Assembly: GCF_024189295.1 (NCBI RefSeq)
Contig: NZ_JAIZEN010000002.1
Location: 1-64,000 of the forward strand
Reading direction: 5' to 3'
Length of the DNA: 64,000 nucleotides
From: Halobacillus sp. A1
GTDB lineage: Bacteria > Bacillota > Bacilli > Bacillales > Halobacillaceae
Shown here: positions 62,500-64,000 of the stretch, piece by piece
Layout: every line of letters starts with the position of its first letter
Position numbering within the stretch: position 1 is the first letter of the stretch
Position numbers and translations under genes: made by a program
Notes under the pieces: generated by a model
Told to the model about the DNA's origin: nothing
Database searches by the model: none
What the model saw: only the letters and a program-made list of their open reading frames with translations

Positions 62500-63681
62500 T
62501 CAATCTCCTTGGGAAACATACTTGGTTTCAGCTATATTTTCTTCAACTTTAAATAATAGGATTAATTTTACTTTACCACGGTCCACACCCTGGTGCAAAA
62601 TTTTTTCATCTAATATTTCTGCGTCTTCATTTAAATTGACAAGTAAGGAATTCCGCCCGTTTTTCAAAGCTTCTTTGACCGATTGCTCCTTTGAAGGTTG
62701 TTGTGCTGAAAACTCATTTTCATACGTAGTATTATGACCAATACGAACAGGAAGTTCCCAACCGAACAACTCAAAAGTCTGCTCATATCTTTCCTCACGA
62801 TCCTCCTCGTCATTCTTTCGCCAAAAGCCCCAAACTGGTATCGAAACTTTACCAATTGCAATCGAATAAACTGTGCTGGAATTTCCGTCCGTCAGGGTTT
62901 GCTCTATTTGTTCAGGCTGGTCTATCTCTACTCGGTACCATGTCTCTGCAAGAACCTCTCCAACTGCTTCTACATATTTCCCGCTATCTTCTTTCAACTC
63001 ACCGGTTGCCAGCATTTTACCTTTTTTAACTACATCGTTAACTTCTACTAATGGTCTTCCTTTAGAAATAAACATTTTAGTAATCATGCCTTTTTTTGAG
63101 GCAACAATATTTGAAGGTCTAGGTGCCTCGGGTTCATCATAGTTGGTTTGCTTTACTCCATACAATTGATAGCTTGTCCCTTGCTTTTTCACCCCTACCC
63201 ATAGAAGATCGGGTATGTCTTCTAATAATAACCTTTGAACTTCTCTAGGCTGCTTCATCGAAATACTGAGTGAGCCGGGTTTGATTCCGTATGAATCTAA
63301 CTGACTTTTAACTGCGGCCTCCAGCTCAGGTTCCAAACCTTCAACTTTGATCGACCATAACGTGTTAGCCAGTAAAAATACTGCAAGACAGCTGCAAACG
63401 ATCGCGAGCCATAAAGCTTTTTTCTTTTTTTGTGCGTTGTAAAAAAAGGGAAGGCCTTCCGTTGATACAAACTGTATACGGCATCTATGACGTTTGCGAT
63501 ATTTTTTAAAAGTAGGCCAGTCCTGCACTCGGATAGTCATAAGTACAGTGGAATCATCAAGGTGTTTAATTTGAGAAAGCACACATCCCTCACTTACACA
63601 AGCTTGCATAAATGACTCGATGCTCCCCCCTTTCACTTTGATCGTTATCCGTCCTTGAAAGACAGGCAGGTTCTTTGACAT
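62500..63681 (-). CDS. yqfD: Sporulation protein YqfD
   Basis: A 393-residue protein with one transmembrane helix (about 90-112, LWLAIVCSCLAVFLLANTLW) after a cytoplasmic N-terminal domain, and a large extracytoplasmic domain (about 115-393). It is the YqfD family made under SigE in the mother cell during sporulation and related to the stage IV protein of clostridia. The start overlaps the yqfC stop by one base, so the pair is coupled. Function is not defined. Confidence 0.92.
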   Translation of the reverse strand: MSKNLPVFQGRITIKVKGGSIESFMQACVSEGCVLSQIKHLDDSTVLMTIRVQDWPTFKKYRKRHRCRIQFVSTEGLPFFYNAQKKKKALWLAIVCSCLAVFLLANTLWSIKVEGLEPELEAAVKSQLDSYGIKPGSLSISMKQPREVQRLLLEDIPDLLWVGVKKQGTSYQLYGVKQTNYDEPEAPRPSNIVASKKGMITKMFISKGRPLVEVNDVVKKGKMLATGELKEDSGKYVEAVGEVLAETWYRVEIDQPEQIEQTLTDGNSSTVYSIAIGKVSIPVWGFWRKNDEEDREERYEQTFELFGWELPVRIGHNTTYENEFSAQQPSKEQSVKEALKNGRNSLLVNLNEDAEILDEKILHQGVDRGKVKLILLFKVEENIAETKYVSQGD

Positions 63682-63980
63682 CAGTCACCCCCTCCTTTAG
63701 ATTCATCAATGAAATCAATGGATAATAATTTCCCTTCCAGTAATAGCTCCTCTTTCAGCATCATTTTAATTCTTAAATCCTTACCTTTGATGGATAATTC
63801 ACCTCTTCGATGAGATATTCTTATCTCGTGATCGGAAAAATGAAGAAGCCCTGTACAATTTTCTATGTAAGCATGGATAGAGCCGATGGTTGTAATCCTT
63901 GGAAGATCAAGCATTACATCAGCTGGCAGGTCAAAATACTGACTCACCCAATTGCGCAGTTGATTTTGCCATTTTGACAT
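63681..63980 (-). CDS. yqfC: Sporulation protein YqfC
   Basis: A 99-residue soluble protein of the YqfC family, MSKWQNQLRNWVSQYFDLPA. It is made with YqfD under SigE in B. subtilis. AAGGGGGGA precedes the ATG near the end of the window, so its promoter (and perhaps rpsU-yqeY further on) lies beyond base 64000. Function is unknown. Confidence 0.9.
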   Translation of the reverse strand: MSKWQNQLRNWVSQYFDLPADVMLDLPRITTIGSIHAYIENCTGLLHFSDHEIRISHRRGELSIKGKDLRIKMMLKEELLLEGKLLSIDFIDESKGGGD

Positions 63981-64000
63981 GCAGCTCCCCCCTTACCTTA

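Overview
The window is a stretch of core chromosome from a low-GC Gram-positive, spore-forming member of the Bacillaceae. Gene order follows Bacillus subtilis from gcvT to yqfC closely: yqhH-yqhG, comG, yqgX/W/S, glcK-yqgQ, gluP, yqgN, pst, pbpA, sodA, ispG, yqfT, nfo, cshB, ispH, yqfO-trmK, cccA, sigA-dnaG, ccpN, glyQS, recO, era, ybeY-pgpH-phoH-yqfD-yqfC. Spore genes (a SpoVAF-like germination protein, YqfC, YqfD) support a spore former. Acidic exported proteins (PstS, the linker of cytochrome c550, the PBP2 ectodomain) suggest a moderate halophile of the Halobacillus/Virgibacillus type; the genus is inference.

Layout. 1-733: the end of an IS3-family insertion sequence, then two copies in opposite orientation of a GC-rich intergenic repeat. 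734-5010: glycine cleavage genes (gcvT-gcvPA-gcvPB) behind a tandem glycine riboswitch. 5063-8212: yqhH-yqhG, yqzE and aroK. 8304-12147: the seven-gene comG pseudopilus operon for DNA uptake. 12164-24658: stress regulator MgsR, small yqg genes, a FetAB-type ABC exporter, an LtaS-type synthase, glucokinase, a SpoVAF-like protein, an unrecognised anchored protein, rhomboid protease GluP, YqgN and a zinc-free L33. 24658-30032: pstS-C-A-B-B-phoU behind a four-repeat PhoP box. 30258-34470: PBP2, an MFS transporter and SodA. 34947-35587: five tRNA genes (Met, His, Ile2, Ser, Phe). 35783-47995: a Na/Pi symporter-PhoU fusion, membrane proteins, the isoprenoid genes ispG and ispH, nfo, cshB, yqfO-trmK and cccA. 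48106-64000: the macromolecular synthesis block sigA-dnaG, then ccpN-yqfL, T-box-controlled glyQS, recO-yqzL-era, dgkA-ybeY-pgpH-phoH and yqfD-yqfC.

Themes. Phosphate supply appears twice (PhoP-controlled high-affinity Pst and a separate Na/Pi symporter). Both RNA switches sense glycine status: the gcv riboswitch senses glycine and the glyQS T-box senses uncharged tRNA-Gly. Relative to B. subtilis, several blocks are missing at their usual places: sinIR-tapA-sipW-tasA, zur with its neighbours, and cdd.

I see no CRISPR array, prophage, toxin-antitoxin pair or recognisable defence island. The least explained items are the dispersed repeat with terminal inverted repeats (five copies or remnants), the orphan terminator upstream of yqfX, the unrecognised genes at 20661-21518 and 47465-47995, and a shortened DUF1189-like protein.
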